Assembly: GCA_003162615.1 (NCBI GenBank)
Contig: PMNG01000028.1
Coordinates: forward strand, 1 to 5,797
From: Methanothrix sp.
Lineage (GTDB): Archaea > Halobacteriota > Methanosarcinia > Methanotrichales > Methanotrichaceae
Reading direction: 5' to 3'
DNA length: 5,797 nt
Part shown: positions 5,102 through 5,797 of the stretch, one piece after another
Numbering within the stretch: position 1 is the stretch's first letter
Layout of the letters: the number at the start of each line of letters is the position of its first letter
The notes under the pieces: generated by a model
What the model was told of the DNA's origin: nothing
What the model saw: only the letters and a program-made list of their open reading frames with translations
Databases searched by the model: none
Translations under genes and position numbers: made by a program

Positions 5102-5116
5102 GCCAGCAAGCCTGGC
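5102..5116 (-). terminator. Hairpin terminator after the DUF2173 gene
   Basis: GCCAG and CTGGC form a 5-bp stem with a 5-nt loop about 45 nt past the stop at 5161. On the minus strand it is followed within a few bases by CTATATTTT. The stem is short, so this is tentative. Confidence 0.35.
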
Positions 5117-5160
5117 TAGCTAGAGCGGAACAGTGAGTTCGACAACAAAAGGCACTGATA

Positions 5161-5511
5161 TTAACACATTCCCAGGGCTTTGAGAAGCTTTTCTAAATCT
5201 GCCTTGGAGCTCTCAACGAAAACTCCCCTATTACCTGATACCATAACGGTCCAGTCGCCTCCGCTGTACATCCAGTTATGCTGAGGTACCCAGTTCATCT
5301 TGTAGAGCTGTGTGTAGGCGCTCGCTAGGGCATCGAACATCATGTTCACTGCCCCGCAGAACTTGGCGGTCGTCTGGGCCATCTCTTTGGGCATACCTGT
5401 TTTGGACTGGTAATCAACAAGCTTCCCCTCAGGGTTGAATATACCTGCTGCCATTACACCCTCGAACTTCAGAAGCTCGTCTAACGAAAGATTGCACTCA
5501 GCTTTGTTCAT
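5161..5511 (-). CDS. DUF2173 family (roadblock/LC7-like) protein
   Basis: This 116-residue cytoplasmic protein starts at ATG 5511, with GGAGG (5522-5518) 6 nt upstream. The pattern LDELLKFEGVMAAGIFNPEG near the N-terminus, a central helix (about 42-70) rich in Met/Ala, then SGGDWTVMVSGNRGVFVE (83-100) and a C-terminal amphipathic helix matches the DUF2173/COG4831 family by eye at full family length. These proteins resemble roadblock/LC7 domains, small dimeric folds that act as scaffolds or partners of GTPases and sensory proteins; no enzyme activity is known. There are no membrane segments. It is flanked by its own promoter and a likely terminator, so is probably monocistronic, downstream of the winged-helix gene on the same strand. 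The family call rests on recall of its sequence pattern, not a search. Confidence 0.8.
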   Translation of the reverse strand: MNKAECNLSLDELLKFEGVMAAGIFNPEGKLVDYQSKTGMPKEMAQTTAKFCGAVNMMFDALASAYTQLYKMNWVPQHNWMYSGGDWTVMVSGNRGVFVESSKADLEKLLKALGMC

Positions 5512-5552
5512 AACTAACCTCCAATAATTTAGAATATCTACGTTAACTATTG

Positions 5553-5566
5553 TTATTAAATTTTCC
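5553..5566 (-). promoter_or_regulatory. BRE/TATA promoter of the DUF2173 gene
   Basis: The minus strand reads GGAAAATTTAATAA, a good A-rich BRE plus TTTAATAA box. A start about 27 nt downstream, near 5530, gives a short leader of about 19 nt that contains the GGAGG. This is one of the best promoter matches in the window. Confidence 0.6.
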
Positions 5567-5635
5567 TAAACTTTGAGATAGTTAAGCACAAGGAAGAAAT
5601 GCGATCTCGAACTACTAAGCTTTCTTGAAATCAGC

Positions 5636-5797
5636 CTACCATAGCACGAGATAAATCTTGTCGCCCTCCATCTTCCCTTTAAGGAGTTGGCAGTGCCTGA
5701 GAATTGCGAACTCGTTCTCCAGCTCACCCGACTTGAGCGCGAACTCCTTTGCCAGATCTTCCCTTGTGACCTTACCTCTGGTCTTTATGAATTCGTA
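5636..5797 (-). CDS. C-terminal part of a probable winged-helix protein (cut by the right edge)
   Basis: The frame is open from the window edge to a TAG at 5638-5636 and gives 53 residues. The segment RGKVTREDLAKEFALKSGEL followed by a second helix (ENEFAILRHCQLLKG) and a short strand pair (KMEGDKIYLVLW) matches a winged helix-turn-helix: helix, recognition helix, then the wing. Such domains occur in archaeal transcription regulators and DNA-binding proteins. The N-terminal part, and any ligand or second domain, is outside the window. The gap to the DUF2173 start is 124 bp and holds that gene's promoter. The fold call is by pattern; it could also be a structural wHTH in a non-regulatory protein. 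Confidence 0.65.
   Translation of the reverse strand, partial: YEFIKTRGKVTREDLAKEFALKSGELENEFAILRHCQLLKGKMEGDKIYLVLW

Noticed and set aside
1..5797. tRNA, rRNA, CRISPR array or insertion sequence
   Set aside because: I saw no tRNA T-loop/acceptor pairing, no regularly spaced identical repeats, and no transposase or terminal inverted repeats. The repeated DNA in the window is explained by the TPR units and the Cys-rich paralogues.

Overview
The window looks like chromosomal DNA of a methanogenic archaeon, most likely a Methanothrix/Methanosaeta-type member of the Methanotrichaceae. The basis is archaeal-style promoters (A-rich BRE plus TTTAWA-type TATA boxes), GGAGG ribosome sites 5-7 nt from starts with some GTG and probable TTG starts, AGA/AGG/ATA-rich codon use, a DUF2173 (roadblock-like) protein, a BioB-related radical SAM protein and several small secreted proteins with signal peptides ending in FGQ or LGQ. 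The genus is an inference; only a database search could confirm it.

Layout. All genes but one lie on the minus strand. At 1-95 is the N-terminal end of an exported Met-rich protein, cut by the window edge. A gene-poor 530 bp follows, then a secreted protein made of five exactly phased TPR repeats (628-1230) and a doubtful 62-codon ORF just upstream of it. At 1477-1803 is a small secreted Cys-rich protein (16 Cys) with a hairpin terminator downstream and a long structured leader upstream. A 770-bp gap carries relic-like short ORFs, a TATA box and a perfect 16-bp palindrome at the predicted transcription start of the only plus-strand gene, a biotin-synthase-related radical SAM enzyme (2577-3568) broken by one missing base near 3296. 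Converging on it are a small acidic secreted Cys-containing protein (3686-3937) and a second Cys-rich protein (4087-4392), which is a paralogue of the first. A gap of about 770 bp with a chain of short plus-strand ORFs follows. The window ends with the DUF2173 protein (5161-5511) and the C-terminus of a probable winged-helix protein (5636-5797, cut by the edge).

Main observation. The two Cys-rich paralogues keep 15 cysteines at identical spacing within two blocks, while the linker between the blocks differs by 10 residues. Their upstream regions are also alike over about 90 nt: the same TTGCCTAA box lies 59 or 60 nt before the same CCGGTTCA, which forms the 3' arm of a hairpin with a conserved TGTGA-CCG loop and one compensated base pair. 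Each leader sits 45-57 nt downstream of its own TATA box, so both genes probably carry a homologous structured 5' UTR or operator. Together with the Met-rich, TPR and acidic Cys proteins, the window encodes five predicted exported proteins, suggesting a locus devoted to the cell surface, perhaps to metal or redox handling outside the cell. That functional reading is inference.
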